Shown: positions 8,179-18,119, numbered from the stretch's first letter. The stretch: DNA of 64,000 nt from Pseudodesulfovibrio indicus (GCF_001563225.1 NZ_CP014206.1:2294001-2358000); one strand, 5' to 3'. Notes: a model not told the origin generated them from the sequence alone. A program made the numbers and translations.

Positions 8179-8568
8179 GTGCGTTATCTGATCGTTGACG
8201 ACGACGAATCCATCCACCTGTACCTTCAGGTGATCCTGTCTCCCTACGGCGAGTGCGTCACCGCGCTTTCCGGAGAGGAGGCCGTGGACCGTTTCGCCGC
8301 CGCCCTGGCCGAGGGCGCGCCCTTCGACGTGGTCTTCATGGACATCCTCCTGCCCGGCATGGACGGGCACGAGGCCGCCGGGGCCATGCGCCGGGCCGAG
8401 GCGTCCTTGGGCGATGCCGCGAGCTTCAAGCTGGTCATGATCACCTGCCTGGTGGACGACACCAACGTCAATCGCGCCATGAGCGACGCCAGGGCCGAGC
8501 TGTACATCACCAAGCCCCTGGACCGGGAGTCCGTGTCCCGCCAGCTGCGCGAGCGCGGCATCCTCTGA
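8179..8568 (+). CDS. Receiver-only (CheY-like) response regulator
   Basis: A single receiver domain of 129 residues has no output domain. The acidic pocket is in YLIVDDDES (residues 4-12), the phosphoacceptor Asp is in VVFMDILLPGMDG (Asp55), the switch threonine is in VMITC (Thr89), and the conserved lysine is in ITKPLD (Lys112). Start is GTG at 8179 with GGGAGG upstream. It is 13 bases after the oxidoreductase-rhodanese gene, and the two probably share a transcript. No kinase is adjacent, so its partner is unknown. Confidence 0.9.
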   Translation: MRYLIVDDDESIHLYLQVILSPYGECVTALSGEEAVDRFAAALAEGAPFDVVFMDILLPGMDGHEAAGAMRRAEASLGDAASFKLVMITCLVDDTNVNRAMSDARAELYITKPLDRESVSRQLRERGIL

Positions 8569-8592
8569 TCACCGGACAGCGAATCGAATGAA

Positions 8593-8625
8593 AAAGCGGC
8601 GCACCGAGTTTCGGTGCGCCGCTTT
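8593..8625. terminator. Bidirectional terminator between convergent genes
   Basis: A perfect 15-bp stem (AAAGCGGCGCACCGA at 8593-8607 with its complement at 8611-8625) closes a 3-base loop. A-rich sequence on the left and TTTGTTTG on the right give T-tracts in both directions. It separates the response regulator from the dpp operon. Confidence 0.88.
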
Positions 8626-8652
8626 GTTTGGGTCGGTTTCCGGGCAGGGCGG

Positions 8653-9660
8653 TTAGACCCGTCCTTCCTCCACGCCGTGGCAGGCCACGACCGTGCCGCT
8701 TTCCAGGGTGCGCTGCTTGGGAATCTCCCGGATGCAGCGCTCGTTGGCGTGCGGACACCGGCCGTGGAATACGCAGCCGGTGGGCAGGTTGATGGGAGTG
8801 GGCACGTCGCCGGAGAGCTTGACGTGGCCTCCGGCCTTGCCGCCGAGCTTGGGGATGGCCGAGAGCAGGGCCTGGGTGTACGGGTGGCGCGGGCTGGTGA
8901 ACAGCTCTTTGGCCGAGGCCAGCTCGCAGACGCAGCCCAGGTACATGACCGCCACGCGGTTGGAGATGTGCTCCACCACGCTCAGGTCGTGGCTGATGAA
9001 CAGGTAGGTCAGGCCGCGCTTCTCCTGGGCATCCATGAGCAGGTTCAGGATCTGCGCCTGGATGGACACGTCCAGCGCCGCGATGGGTTCGTCGGCGGCG
9101 ATGAATTCCGGGTCCAGGACCAGGGCGCGGGCGATGGAGATGCGCTGGCGCTGCCCGCCGGAGAACTCGTGCGGGTAGTTGGTGGCCCAGATAGGGTCGA
9201 CGCCCACCTGGCACATGACCTCGGCCACGCGGTCGCTGACTTCGTCGGCGTTCAGGTCCGGGTTGTGGAACCGGACCGGCTCCTCCAGGATCTGGCGCAC
9301 GGTCATGCGCGGGTTGAGCGATGCGTAGGGGTCCTGGAAGACCATCTGCATCTTGGTCCGGTAGGGGAGCATCTTCGCGGAGCTCAGGTTGTCGATGCGC
9401 GCGCCGCGGTAGTGGATTTCGCCCTTGTTGGTCCGGTACAGGCCCAGGACCGTGCGGGCCAGGGTGGACTTGCCGCAGCCGGACTCGCCGACCACGCTCA
9501 GGGTCTCGCCCGCGTGCACGTCCAGGGTGACGTTGTTCACCGCCTTGACCACGGTCTTCTTGCGGGTGATCTTCCCGCCGCTCAGCCTGAGCTGGTCGAT
9601 GATCGTGCCGGATATGTCGAAGTGCTTGTCGATGTCTTTGATTTCAAGGATGGCAGTCAT
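8653..9660 (-). CDS. dppF: Oligopeptide/dipeptide ABC transporter ATP-binding protein (DppF/OppF type)
   Basis: This 335-residue ATPase energises peptide import. Walker A is [10 protein letters not shown], the signature is [15 protein letters not shown], and Walker B with its downstream segment is [13 protein letters not shown]. The C-terminus has the oligopeptide transporter extension with cysteines ([16 protein letters not shown]) typical of OppD/OppF proteins. It is the last gene of a five-gene operon and starts 2 bases after the stop of dppD. Substrate may be di- or oligopeptides, and the family does not distinguish further. Confidence 0.92.
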   Translation of the reverse strand: MTAILEIKDIDKHFDISGTIIDQLRLSGGKITRKKTVVKAVNNVTLDVHAGETLSVVGESGCGKSTLARTVLGLYRTNKGEIHYRGARIDNLSSAKMLPYRTKMQMVFQDPYASLNPRMTVRQILEEPVRFHNPDLNADEVSDRVAEVMCQVGVDPIWATNYPHEFSGGQRQRISIARALVLDPEFIAADEPIAALDVSIQAQILNLLMDAQEKRGLTYLFISHDLSVVEHISNRVAVMYLGCVCELASAKELFTSPRHPYTQALLSAIPKLGGKAGGHVKLSGDVPTPINLPTGCVFHGRCPHANERCIREIPKQRTLESGTVVACHGVEEGRV

Positions 9661-9662
9661 GT

Positions 9663-10634
9663 TTATTCGCCTCCTTCATGCCTGAAACAGGCGACCTGCG
9701 TGCCGTTGGCAAGCTCTATGAGCTTGGGGATTTCCGTCTTGCACCGCTCGGAGCAGACCGTGCAGCGGGGCTGGAAGGGGCATCCCTTGGGCATGTCCTT
9801 GAGGGACGGCATCATGCCGGGAATCTGGTTCAGCCTGCGTTCGCCCCCGGCCATCTGCGGCAGGGCCTGGATCAGGCCCTGGGTGTACGGGTGCTGCGGG
9901 TTGGAGATGATCTGATCGGCCGCGCCCAGCTCCACCACCTTGCCCGCGTACAGGACCGCGATGCGCTGGGTGACCTCGGAGACCACGGCCAGGTCGTGGG
10001 TGATCAGGATCAGCCCCATGTTCTCCTTTTCGCAGAGCTCCAGGAGCAGGTCCATGATCTCGGCCTGGATGGTCACGTCGAGCGCGGTGGTGGGCTCGTC
10101 GGCGATGATCAGCTTGGGGCTGGTCAGCAGCGAGATGGCGATGACGATGCGCTGGCGCATGCCGCCGGAGAACTCGTGGGGATACTGCTTGAGGCGTTTC
10201 TCCGGGGAGGGGATGTAGACCTTGCGCAGCTTGTCCAGACAGATGGCTTCGGCCTCGCTGTCCGAGACGTTCATGTGGGCCAGGATGGTTTCCTTCATCT
10301 GGGTGCCGATGGTCAGCACCGGGTTCAGGGTCATCATCGGGTCCTGGAAGATCATGGAGATGTCGTTGCCCCGGATGTGGCGCATCTGGTCCGCGTTGAG
10401 CTTGGTCAGGTCGCGGCCGTCGAACAGGATCTCGCCGCCGGTGATCTTGCCGGGCTTGGAGATGAGGTTGATGAGGGAGAAGCCGAGCACGGACTTGCCC
10501 GCGCCGGACTCGCCGACAATGCCGAGGCGTTCGCCCTTGTTGATCACCAGGCTGACGTCGCGCACGGCCCGGACCCTGCCGGAACGCAGCTCGAAGTCAA
10601 CGCGCAGGTTTTTGATGTCTATGAGTTTTTCCAC
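9663..10634 (-). CDS. dppD: Oligopeptide/dipeptide ABC transporter ATP-binding protein (DppD/OppD type)
   Basis: This 323-residue partner ATPase forms a heterodimer with the product of the next gene. Walker A is [14 protein letters not shown], the signature is [16 protein letters not shown], and Walker B is [13 protein letters not shown]. The C-terminal OppD-type extension is present ([16 protein letters not shown]), with a cysteine pattern that can bind an Fe-S cluster in some relatives. It lies 3 bases after the dppC stop. Confidence 0.92.
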   Translation of the reverse strand: MEKLIDIKNLRVDFELRSGRVRAVRDVSLVINKGERLGIVGESGAGKSVLGFSLINLISKPGKITGGEILFDGRDLTKLNADQMRHIRGNDISMIFQDPMMTLNPVLTIGTQMKETILAHMNVSDSEAEAICLDKLRKVYIPSPEKRLKQYPHEFSGGMRQRIVIAISLLTSPKLIIADEPTTALDVTIQAEIMDLLLELCEKENMGLILITHDLAVVSEVTQRIAVLYAGKVVELGAADQIISNPQHPYTQGLIQALPQMAGGERRLNQIPGMMPSLKDMPKGCPFQPRCTVCSERCKTEIPKLIELANGTQVACFRHEGGE

Positions 10635-10637
10635 GCC

Positions 10638-11555
10638 TTACCCCTTGTAGAGTTTGGGGTTGAGGAAGTCCCGGACCCAGTCGCCCAGGAGGTTGATGAC
10701 CAGGATCAGAGAGACCAGCAGGATGCCGGGGAAGATGGTGATCCACCAGGAGCCGGAGAAGATGTACTCGAATCCGGCGGTGATCAGGGACCCCAGCGAG
10801 GGCTTGGTCACGGGCATGCCCAGTCCCAGGAAGGAGAGGGCCGCCTCGCTCATGATCGCGTTGGCCACCTGCACGGTGGAGATGACCAGGACGGGCGAGA
10901 GGGTGTTGGGCAGGATGTGCCGCCACATGATCCGGGCCTTGGACAGCCCGATGACGCGCGCGGCCTCCACGTATTCCTTCTTGCGTTCGGCCAGCACCGA
11001 GGCGCGTACGGTGCGGGCGTATTGCGGCCATTCGGCCAGGCCGATGATGACGATGATCAGCGGCACGGCGACCTTGTCGTATCCGGCCACTCCGAAGGCG
11101 GTCTGGATGATGGCGCCGATGAAGATGGCCACCATGTAGGTGGAGAAGGAGAGCTGCACGTCGGCGATGCGCATCAGGATGTTGTCCAGCCGCTTGATGT
11201 AGCCGGAGAGCAGCCCGACCACGATGCCGATGAAGGCCTGGAGGCAGACCGCGCCGATGCCGATGAGGATCGACACGCGCATGCCGTAGAGCATGGTCGA
11301 GAGCATGTCGCGGCCCTGGGCGTCGGTGCCGAGCAGGAAGTCGGAATTGCCGCCCTGTTCCCATACCGGCGGGATCTGGGCGTCCATGACGTTGATGGTC
11401 GTCGAGTTGTACGGGTCGTGCGGCGCGATGATCGGCGCGGCGAAGGCGCACAGGAAGAGCACGGCCAGCACGGCGAAACAGGTCACCGCCATGGGGTCGC
11501 GCAGGAAGCTGTAGAGCATGTAGGATTCTTTGAAGCGTTGCCAGCGGGTTTTCAT
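10638..11555 (-). CDS. dppC: Oligopeptide/dipeptide ABC transporter permease (DppC type)
   Basis: A 305-residue inner-membrane permease has an N-terminal OppC-type segment (first membrane span near residues 25-45), further spans, and the EAA coupling motif around VEAARVIGLSKARIMWRHILPN. It pairs with DppB to form the channel. The start lies immediately after the dppB stop, indicating co-translation. Confidence 0.92.
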   Translation of the reverse strand: MKTRWQRFKESYMLYSFLRDPMAVTCFAVLAVLFLCAFAAPIIAPHDPYNSTTINVMDAQIPPVWEQGGNSDFLLGTDAQGRDMLSTMLYGMRVSILIGIGAVCLQAFIGIVVGLLSGYIKRLDNILMRIADVQLSFSTYMVAIFIGAIIQTAFGVAGYDKVAVPLIIVIIGLAEWPQYARTVRASVLAERKKEYVEAARVIGLSKARIMWRHILPNTLSPVLVISTVQVANAIMSEAALSFLGLGMPVTKPSLGSLITAGFEYIFSGSWWITIFPGILLVSLILVINLLGDWVRDFLNPKLYKG

Positions 11556-11556
11556 G

Positions 11557-12534
11557 CTATTGCCTCCCTGCGACGCGCACGGTCGGGTTGACGAGGCCGT
11601 AGATGATGTCCACCAGCGTGTTCACCAGCACGAAGACGATGCCCACGAAGACGAGGTAGGCGACCATCAGCGAGGTGTCGGAGCGCTCCACCGACTCGAT
11701 GAACATGGAGCCCATGCCCTGCCACTGGAAGACCGTCTCGGTCAGGATGGTGAAGGCCACCATGATGCCGAGCTGGACGCCGCCCACAGTGATGACCGGG
11801 AGCAGGGTGTTCTTGAAGGCGTGGACCAGCCACACGCGCCGCGGCTTGAGTCCCTTGGCCCAGGCGAACTTGACGTATTCGCTCTCCAGGACTTCCATCA
11901 TCTCGGAGCGGATGAGGCGGATGAACAGCGGGAGCATGATGGAGGAGAGGGCGATGGAGGGCATGATCAGGTGCTTGATGCCGTCCAGGGTCACCAGGCC
12001 GCTGTCCCACCAGCCGAAGAGCAGCACGGTCTCGCCCCGGCCGTAGGAGGGCAACCAGTGGAGCTCCACGGAAAAGATGTAGATGAGCAGGATGGCCGTG
12101 AGGAAGACCGGCATGGACACGCCCACGATGGAGCCGCCCATGATGAACCGCGAGAGCAGGCTCTTCGGCTTGATGGCCGAGTAGATGCCGAGCGGAATGG
12201 ACAGGACCACGATGATCATGGCCGCGCAGAAGACCAGTTCCAGGGTGGCCGGAGCCTTCTTGACGATGACCTCGGTGGCCGGCTTCTTGAAGAAATAGCT
12301 CTGGCCCAGGTCGCCGTGCAGGGCGTCGCGCAGGAACCGGGCGTACTGGATGGGGAACGGGTCGTTCAGGCCGAGCCGGTCGCGGATTTCGGACCGTTCG
12401 GCCGCCGTGACCCGTTGGCCCACGAGGTCGCGGATCGGGTCTCCGAAATTGTGCTTGATGGCGAATCCGATGAAACTGATGACCAGCATGACCACCACGG
12501 CTTGCAGGATTCGTTTGACGGTGAATGCAAACAT
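11557..12534 (-). CDS. dppB: Oligopeptide/dipeptide ABC transporter permease (DppB type)
   Basis: This 325-residue permease has a typical N-terminal transmembrane start (FTVKRILQAVVVMLVISFIG), the DppB-characteristic periplasmic segment after it, and the EAA loop EYVKFAWAKGLKPRRVWLVHA. It is the first permease gene after the binding-protein gene dppA. The two are separated by 167 bp holding a hairpin (12631-12665). Confidence 0.92.
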   Translation of the reverse strand: MFAFTVKRILQAVVVMLVISFIGFAIKHNFGDPIRDLVGQRVTAAERSEIRDRLGLNDPFPIQYARFLRDALHGDLGQSYFFKKPATEVIVKKAPATLELVFCAAMIIVVLSIPLGIYSAIKPKSLLSRFIMGGSIVGVSMPVFLTAILLIYIFSVELHWLPSYGRGETVLLFGWWDSGLVTLDGIKHLIMPSIALSSIMLPLFIRLIRSEMMEVLESEYVKFAWAKGLKPRRVWLVHAFKNTLLPVITVGGVQLGIMVAFTILTETVFQWQGMGSMFIESVERSDTSLMVAYLVFVGIVFVLVNTLVDIIYGLVNPTVRVAGRQ

Positions 12535-12630
12535 GTTGACTCGTTGACGTTTATGTTAGCCGGCCACGGGATTGTGTGCCGGTGTCAGGCTCGGGGCGAG
12601 ACTCCGCCCGTTTCGGACCGCAACTTGTAT

Positions 12631-12665
12631 AAAGGGGAACCCAGGCCAGGCCGGGGTTCCCCTTT
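12631..12665 (-). terminator. Hairpin between dppA and dppB
   Basis: AAAGGGGAACCC (12631-12642) and GGGTTCCCCTTT (12654-12665) form a 12-bp stem with an 11-base loop, 36 bases after the dppA stop. The sequence following it on the minus strand (ATACAAG) is not a strong U-tract, so partial termination or 3'-end protection is likely, giving more binding protein than permease. Confidence 0.7.
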
Positions 12666-12701
12666 AGTGTTATTTCAGTGTGAATGCAAGCCGCGCGGGC
12701 G

Positions 12702-14327
12702 CTACTTGATCACCAAGTCGCCGAAGTACGGGAAGTTCATGACGTTCACGATGGCTTCGGTGTTCATGTTGGACTTGGAGGCCCAGGACAGGTTCTGCCA
12801 GTGCAGCGGGATGTAGCCGGCTTCGTCGTACTGGATCTGCTCGACTTCCTGCAGATCGGCGGCGCGCTTGGCCGGGTCGGTCTCGGTCTGGGCGGCCAGG
12901 GTCAGTTCGTCGACCTTGGCGTTGCAGTAGTTGCCGGAGTTGTACTGGCCGTAGCCGGTCTCGGCATTGCGGCACATGGACAGGAACTCGTAGAAGTTGC
13001 CGGAGTCCTCGGTGTCGGAGTGCCAGCCGATCATCTGGATGTCGGCGGCCATGGCGTCGAACTGATCCCAGTACTGCGCCTTGGGCATGGTCTTCAGGGA
13101 GATCTTGATGCCGATCTTGGACATCATGGAGACAAAGGCCTCGGAGATCTTCTCGTCGTTCACGTAGCGGTTGTTGGGGGCGATCATGGTCGCCTCGAAA
13201 CCGTCGGGGTAGCCGGACTCGGCCATCAGCGCCTTGGCCTTTTCGAGGTCATAGCGCGGGGTCAGGGTTTCCTTGTGGCCGGCGTAGCCCTTGGGGGACA
13301 TCTGGCCGGCGGCGGTGGCGAAACCGTTCATGATCTTCTCGACCACGCCCTGGTTGTCGTAGGCGTAGGCCATGGCCAGGCGGACCTTGGCGTCGGCGAA
13401 GGCCGGGTTACGCTTCTGGTTCAGCTGGAAGGTGATGATGCGGGAGCCGGACATGGTCACGAGAGACAGGCCCTCGGTGGACTTGATGCGGTCCAGATCC
13501 TGCGGAGGAACGGGCATCACGAAGTCCACGTCGCCGGACATCAGCGCGGCGGTGCGGGTGGCGTCGTTCTTGATCGGGGAGAGGACGATCTCCTCGACGT
13601 TGCCGGTGTCCTTGTTCCAGTAGTCGGCGAAGCGGGTGAAGACGGTCTTCACGCCCTGCTCGCGGCTGGTGACCACGAAGGGACCGGTGCCGGACTCGTT
13701 CTCGTTGGCGAAGGAGTAGTCGGTCTTGATGATCAGGTCCTTCTCCTTACCCTTGTCGTCGGTGCCGGTGTAGAACTTCTTGTCCATGGGGAACACGTAG
13801 GTGGCCATGTTGAGCACCAGGCCGTAAGGCTTCTTGGTGACCAGGTCCACGGTGTTGGCGTCCACGACCACGGCGCCGACGAACGGCTCGAAGAGGCCCT
13901 TGAAGTCGTCGGACTTCTTCAGGCGGTCCAGGGTGAAGGCCACGTCTTCGGCGGTGAAGTCGTTGCCGGAATGGAACTTGACGCCCTTGCGCAGATGGAA
14001 GCGCATGGTCAGGTCGTCGATGCGCTCCCAGCTTTCGGCCAGGCGCGGCACGAAATTCATGTCCTTGTCATAGCGGACAAGGGGATCGAAAACCATGTGG
14101 GCGTACTGGAGCATGCCGCCGGAAAGCTGGACGTGGGGGTCCAGGGAGACCGGGTCGGCGTCCATGGCGAGCTTGAGGGTGACTTTGGAAGGGGCAGCGG
14201 GTTCGGCTTTCTCGGCTGCCTCTTTCTTCTCCTCGCCACCGCAACCGACCAGCAGAAGGGCGGCTACGAGCAGAGTGAGAGCGAGCAGGGAGAGTTTGCC
14301 GGCGGCTTTGAACGTCGACATTTTCAT
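12702..14327 (-). CDS. dppA: Oligopeptide/dipeptide-binding lipoprotein (SBP family 5)
   Basis: This 541-residue substrate-binding protein has a lipoprotein signal peptide with lipobox LLVGC (Cys29) and an Asp/Glu-Lys-rich linker after it. The mature protein matches the family-5 extracellular solute-binding fold: KLAMDADPVSLDPHVQLSGG at its start, the signature LAESWERIDDLTMRFHLRKG, and KFHSGNDFTAEDVAFTLDR. It captures peptides (or nickel/heme complexes in some relatives) and delivers them to the DppBC channel. It is the first gene of the operon and has a good ribosome site (AGGAACC) before its ATG. Confidence 0.93.
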   Translation of the reverse strand: MKMSTFKAAGKLSLLALTLLVAALLLVGCGGEEKKEAAEKAEPAAPSKVTLKLAMDADPVSLDPHVQLSGGMLQYAHMVFDPLVRYDKDMNFVPRLAESWERIDDLTMRFHLRKGVKFHSGNDFTAEDVAFTLDRLKKSDDFKGLFEPFVGAVVVDANTVDLVTKKPYGLVLNMATYVFPMDKKFYTGTDDKGKEKDLIIKTDYSFANENESGTGPFVVTSREQGVKTVFTRFADYWNKDTGNVEEIVLSPIKNDATRTAALMSGDVDFVMPVPPQDLDRIKSTEGLSLVTMSGSRIITFQLNQKRNPAFADAKVRLAMAYAYDNQGVVEKIMNGFATAAGQMSPKGYAGHKETLTPRYDLEKAKALMAESGYPDGFEATMIAPNNRYVNDEKISEAFVSMMSKIGIKISLKTMPKAQYWDQFDAMAADIQMIGWHSDTEDSGNFYEFLSMCRNAETGYGQYNSGNYCNAKVDELTLAAQTETDPAKRAADLQEVEQIQYDEAGYIPLHWQNLSWASKSNMNTEAIVNVMNFPYFGDLVIK

Positions 14328-14553
14328 AATGGTTCCTCCATGGATTTAACAAGTTGCGCCAAACACAGGCGCGTTCCATACCTCTCATGCACCCGGTGGG
14401 GTGCGGCGTCCGACAAAATCACTCCCCTCGGGGGTTGCGTCAATCCCCGGCGGAGGCTTAGATTCATCGGACGAAAGCGAAACATTCATACACTCTTCGC
14501 CCGGTTTTAACAATAGAGTAATGCGATTGGTGAAGAGGTGCGGAGGACGAATC

Positions 14554-14973
14554 TTGTTCAGAAAAGTCGGCATTTTTGCCATTTGCGCGGTTTTTGTTCT
14601 GGCACTGAGTGGGTGTGCCGGTTCTTCTTCTGTTGACGGCGGTCTGGAGCCTGTTGAAACGCTTGTTTTGGACAACGAATACGCGTCAGCCCTGAACGTC
14701 GAGGAGAACGAAGTTTTCGCGTTGGACGTGATCCGCCCGTTGGCCAAGGGATACCGCATTTCGGGCGCGTTCTTCGACCCGTCCATCCTGCGCATGGAGC
14801 GCTACCTGGAATATGACGACGACGGCGAGGCCAGGGCGCGCTACCTGTTCACCGGCCTGACGGGCGGCGCGTGCGACGTGCTCGTGCGCATGGTCCCCGC
14901 GGGCGGGGGCGAGATGGTGGTCTACCGCCAGGTGACCGTGTCCGTGGGGCCGCCCAAGGGGTGGTTCGACTAG
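14554..14973 (+). CDS. Hypothetical lipoprotein
   Basis: A small secreted lipoprotein of about 139 residues has the signal FRKVGIFAICAVFVLALSGC, in which LSGC is the lipobox. I chose the TTG at 14554 because GGAGG lies 8 bases upstream. An in-frame ATG at 14521 would add 11 basic residues. The mature part has no motif I recognise and ends in a beta-rich segment (MVVYRQVTVSVGPP). It overlaps the convergent radical SAM gene by 4 bases at its 3' end. Confidence 0.7.
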   Translation: MFRKVGIFAICAVFVLALSGCAGSSSVDGGLEPVETLVLDNEYASALNVEENEVFALDVIRPLAKGYRISGAFFDPSILRMERYLEYDDDGEARARYLFTGLTGGACDVLVRMVPAGGGEMVVYRQVTVSVGPPKGWFD

Positions 14974-17516
14974 GCCCCGGTGCCGTCTCCGGCCTCGAAT
15001 GCCTGGCCGGTCTTGGTCAGGGAGAAATCGAGCAGCCCGGCGTCGCCCATGACCTCGGTACACAGGGCCAGCGGGCTCATGTACTGCTCCCGCCAGTCCA
15101 GGGTCAGGGCGATCCCTTCTCCGGTCTCGGCCATGGCCTTGACCATGGGCCGGATGTCCACCTGCTTGGGCTTGCCCTTCTTGGTGGTCTTCTCGATCAA
15201 ATGTTCGCTCGAAGCCATGAATTCGCGCCATTGCTCCGCGCGGCGCTCATGGTCGCCGGCGAAGCGCAGCTCGAAGGTTTCCTCCACGGATTGGGACTGC
15301 TTGCGGCCCATGGACAGCGGCTCGGCCTTGTACGGGGCCAACCCCTTGGGCATGCTGCGTCCCAGCCGCTCGACGACCTCGGCGGGGCGGAAGTATTCGC
15401 GCAGGAAGACGTTGATCCACTCGCACCGGCTCTCCACGCCCACGGGCAGGGCCTTGCCGAAGGAGAGCCTCGGCATGGGGTGGAACCCGGCGGAGAAGGT
15501 CATGGGCAGCCCGGCCCTGCGGAAGGCGCGCTCGAACACGGCCTGCAACTCCAGCTGGCTGAGGAAGGCGGCCGGGCCGGTCTTCTCGAACCAGATGCGG
15601 TAGTGGACCGCCTTGCCGGTCAGGTCCGGGGTCTCCACGGAGTAGGGGGGCTGTTCGGCCTCCTGGTCGCGCTGCGGAAAGACCAGCCTGGGTCGGAGGT
15701 CCTTGTCCCCGGCCTGTCCGGCCAGGGTGGAGACCTTGCCGTCGAACTGACACACGCCGCAGTTGCGGCACGCCCCGTAGCGGCAGTCCTCGGTGATCTT
15801 GCCCGTCAGTGCGCGCTCGCGCTCCTTGAGCAGGAACCGCTTGGTCAGGCCGCTGGACAGATGGTCCCACGGCAGCGGCCCGTCCGGGTCGCGCGGGCCG
15901 ATGTACTCGTCCCAGTTCAGCCCGGCCTCCTCCATGGCCTCGCGGTATGGCGCAAGCCGCAGGTGGTCCTTCCAGCTGGAGAAGAGCGCGCCTTTGCGGT
16001 AGGCGAGCTCCACCACCTCGGCCAACCGGCGGTCGCCGCGCGAGAACACGCCTTCGAGGGAGGTCATTTCCGGCTCGTGGTACTTGATGGAAATGCGCTT
16101 GTGCGGGCGGAAGATGTCGCGCAGGTAGGCGATGCGCCGGTAGATCTCGTCCAGGGGAATCTGCGGCTCCCACTGGAACGGGGTGTGCGGCTTGGGCACG
16201 AAGGGCGAGACCGCCGCCGTGACCTGGAGCCGCTTGATGTGCCGCCCGGCCGCGTCGCGCACCTTGAGACAGAGGTCCAGGATGGCGTCCAGGTCCTCGT
16301 CGGTCTCGGTGGGCAACCCGATCATGAAATAGAGCTTCACCCCCTGCCAGCCGTTTTCGAAGAGCAGCCGGACGTGGTCCAGCAGCCCGGCCTCGTCCAC
16401 GCCCTTGTTGATCACGTCGCGCATGCGCTGGCTGCCCGCTTCCGGGGCCAGGGTCGCGCCCGTGCGGCGGATGGACGAGATGCGCTCCATGATTGGGGAG
16501 GACAGGGAGCCGACCCGCAGGGAGGGCAGAGAGATGGCGATCTGTTCCGAGGCGCACTTGTCGAAGCTGCGGGTGAACAGGGTGTCCAGGCCGGAGAAGT
16601 CGCCGGTGGACAGGGAGAGCATGGAGGTCTCCTCGTAGCCGGTCTCGGCCAGCCCGTCGGTCAGGATGGCGTGCAGCCCGTCCAGCGACCGCTCGCGCAC
16701 CGGTCGGTAGATCATGCCCGCCTGGCAGAACCGGCAGCCTCGGGTGCAGCCGCGCGCGATCTCCATGGTCAGCCGGTCGTGGATTGCGCCGAAGGGGATG
16801 ACCTGCCCCTTGGGGAAGGCGGCCCGGTCGAGGTCGTCCACCACCGCCTTCTCCACGGACTCGTAGCCCGCGAGCAGCGGCTTCAGCGGCTTGCCCGGTC
16901 CCTGGTCCTCGAAGAAGGACGGGACGTACAGGCCGGGGATATCGGTCAGGGACCGGAGCAGTTCGGCGCGGGACAGCCCGTCGGCCTTGGCCCGCTCCAC
17001 CGCGCCGAGCAGCGCGGGCATGGCCTCCTCGCCGTCGCCGAGGACCATGGCGTCGAAGAACGGGGCCACGGGCTCGGCGTTGAAGGCCGCGCCGCCGCCC
17101 GCCACGATCAGCGGGTGGGACTCGTCCCGGTCCGCGCTTCGCAGGGGCAGTCCGGCCAGGTCGAGCATGTAGAGAATATTGGTGTAGCAGAGCTCGTGGG
17201 TCAGGCTGAACCCGATGACGTCCATCTCCGCCAGCGGCGTGTCGGACTCCAGGGTGGCCAGGGGGACGGCGTGCTCGCGCAGGATGGCGGCCGCCTCCTC
17301 GTCCGGGGTGAAGACCCGCTCGGCCCAGAATTGCGGGTGGGCGTTGAGGCATTCGGACAAGATCTTCTGGCCGAGATAGGACATGCCCACCTCGTACATG
17401 TCCGGGAAAGCCAGGGCGCAGCGTACCGTGACGGTCTTCGGGTCCTTGAACACGGCGCCCCATTCGCTGCCGATGTAGCGGGAGGGGCGGGGGAGGATGG
17501 GCAGCAGTTCTTTCAT
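14970..17516 (-). CDS. TIGR03960-type B12-binding-like radical SAM protein fused to a DUF2344 (TIGR03936) domain
   Basis: This is an 848-residue cytoplasmic protein. The N-terminal part (about 30-200) looks like the Rossmann/B12-like domain of this family (CALAFPDMYEVGMSYLGQ). The radical SAM core has cysteines 257, 261 and 264 in GCTRGCRFCQAG. The last 220 residues form the DUF2344 domain (WFEKTGPAAFLSQLELQAVF, GFHPMPRLSFGKALPVG), which is a separate protein in some bacteria. A Cys-rich patch (YGACRNCGVCQ, near 600) may bind a second cluster. In many genomes this protein precedes ribosome- or RNase G-related genes, but not here. Its substrate is not established. Confidence 0.88.
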   Translation of the reverse strand: MKELLPILPRPSRYIGSEWGAVFKDPKTVTVRCALAFPDMYEVGMSYLGQKILSECLNAHPQFWAERVFTPDEEAAAILREHAVPLATLESDTPLAEMDVIGFSLTHELCYTNILYMLDLAGLPLRSADRDESHPLIVAGGGAAFNAEPVAPFFDAMVLGDGEEAMPALLGAVERAKADGLSRAELLRSLTDIPGLYVPSFFEDQGPGKPLKPLLAGYESVEKAVVDDLDRAAFPKGQVIPFGAIHDRLTMEIARGCTRGCRFCQAGMIYRPVRERSLDGLHAILTDGLAETGYEETSMLSLSTGDFSGLDTLFTRSFDKCASEQIAISLPSLRVGSLSSPIMERISSIRRTGATLAPEAGSQRMRDVINKGVDEAGLLDHVRLLFENGWQGVKLYFMIGLPTETDEDLDAILDLCLKVRDAAGRHIKRLQVTAAVSPFVPKPHTPFQWEPQIPLDEIYRRIAYLRDIFRPHKRISIKYHEPEMTSLEGVFSRGDRRLAEVVELAYRKGALFSSWKDHLRLAPYREAMEEAGLNWDEYIGPRDPDGPLPWDHLSSGLTKRFLLKERERALTGKITEDCRYGACRNCGVCQFDGKVSTLAGQAGDKDLRPRLVFPQRDQEAEQPPYSVETPDLTGKAVHYRIWFEKTGPAAFLSQLELQAVFERAFRRAGLPMTFSAGFHPMPRLSFGKALPVGVESRCEWINVFLREYFRPAEVVERLGRSMPKGLAPYKAEPLSMGRKQSQSVEETFELRFAGDHERRAEQWREFMASSEHLIEKTTKKGKPKQVDIRPMVKAMAETGEGIALTLDWREQYMSPLALCTEVMGDAGLLDFSLTKTGQAFEAGDGTGA

Positions 17517-17541
17517 TTGTCGGGGGAGTCCTGTGAACGTG

Positions 17542-17575
17542 AAAAACGGGGTCGGCTCCAGTGAACCGGCCCCGT
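17542..17575 (-). terminator. Terminator after the 112-aa gene
   Basis: ACGGGGTCGG (17546-17555) pairs with CCGGCCCCGT (17566-17575) with one mismatch around a 10-base loop. On the minus strand it is followed by five T (17546-17542). It separates the gene at 17604 from the downstream radical SAM gene. Confidence 0.65.
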
Positions 17576-17603
17576 CCGGGATAGCAGGTTTCGTGCCGGT
17601 GGG

Positions 17604-17942
17604 CTAGCCGAGATCAAGGCCTCCGCCGCCGCCCATGCCGCCGCCCATGGCGCCGGAGAGGTCCAGGCCGCCGGAGGACAGGGAGATGTTGGTCTTGGCC
17701 TCGATGTATTTGTTCTTCAGCTCTTCGGGGCAGTTCTTGTATTCGAAGAGGACGTGTTTCATGGAAATTTTGCCGTGCATTTCCTGGTCGAAGGGATATC
17801 CGTACGGCAGCAGGATCATCTGGGTGCCCTGCTGGGTGGGCATGACCTGGAGAATGGCGGGTTCCTCGATGAAGTCGTCGGCGATGTTGCCGACCACCAT
17901 CTCGCCCCCGATCAGTTTGACCAGGCGAATGTCGTAGCTCAT
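17604..17942 (-). CDS. Conserved hypothetical protein with glycine-rich tail
   Basis: A 112-residue cytoplasmic protein begins MSYDIRLVKLIGGEMVVGNI, a short beta-rich pattern reminiscent of Sm-like folds (weak inference). The C-terminus is strongly Gly/Met-rich (GAMGGGMGGGGGLDLG) and is likely disordered. It has no cysteine cluster, signal or membrane segment apart from the single Cys in YKNCPEE. Spacing and flanking terminators suggest a single-gene unit. I do not assign a function. Confidence 0.75.
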   Translation of the reverse strand: MSYDIRLVKLIGGEMVVGNIADDFIEEPAILQVMPTQQGTQMILLPYGYPFDQEMHGKISMKHVLFEYKNCPEELKNKYIEAKTNISLSSGGLDLSGAMGGGMGGGGGLDLG

Positions 17943-18046
17943 GTGGGTGACTCCTTGGTTTGTTGTGGACCATTAGGTAGGCATCGCGTCCCCGGCTGTC
18001 AAGCGGCGTGAACGCGGGCCGGTTTCGCGCTGCGGTCGGCCGGCGC

Positions 18047-18089
18047 AAAAAATGGGGGGGCGGAACCGGTCCCGGCCGGTCCCGCCCCC
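18047..18089 (-). terminator. Terminator after the symporter gene
   Basis: GGGGGCGGAACCGG (18056-18069) pairs with CCGGTCCCGCCCCC (18076-18089) with one mismatch and a 6-base loop. On the minus strand the stem is followed by CCATTTTTT (T run at 18052-18047). It lies 31 bases after the symporter stop. Confidence 0.75.
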
Positions 18090-18119
18090 GGGTCACGTGG
18101 AGAGGAAGGAGTCTTGGGT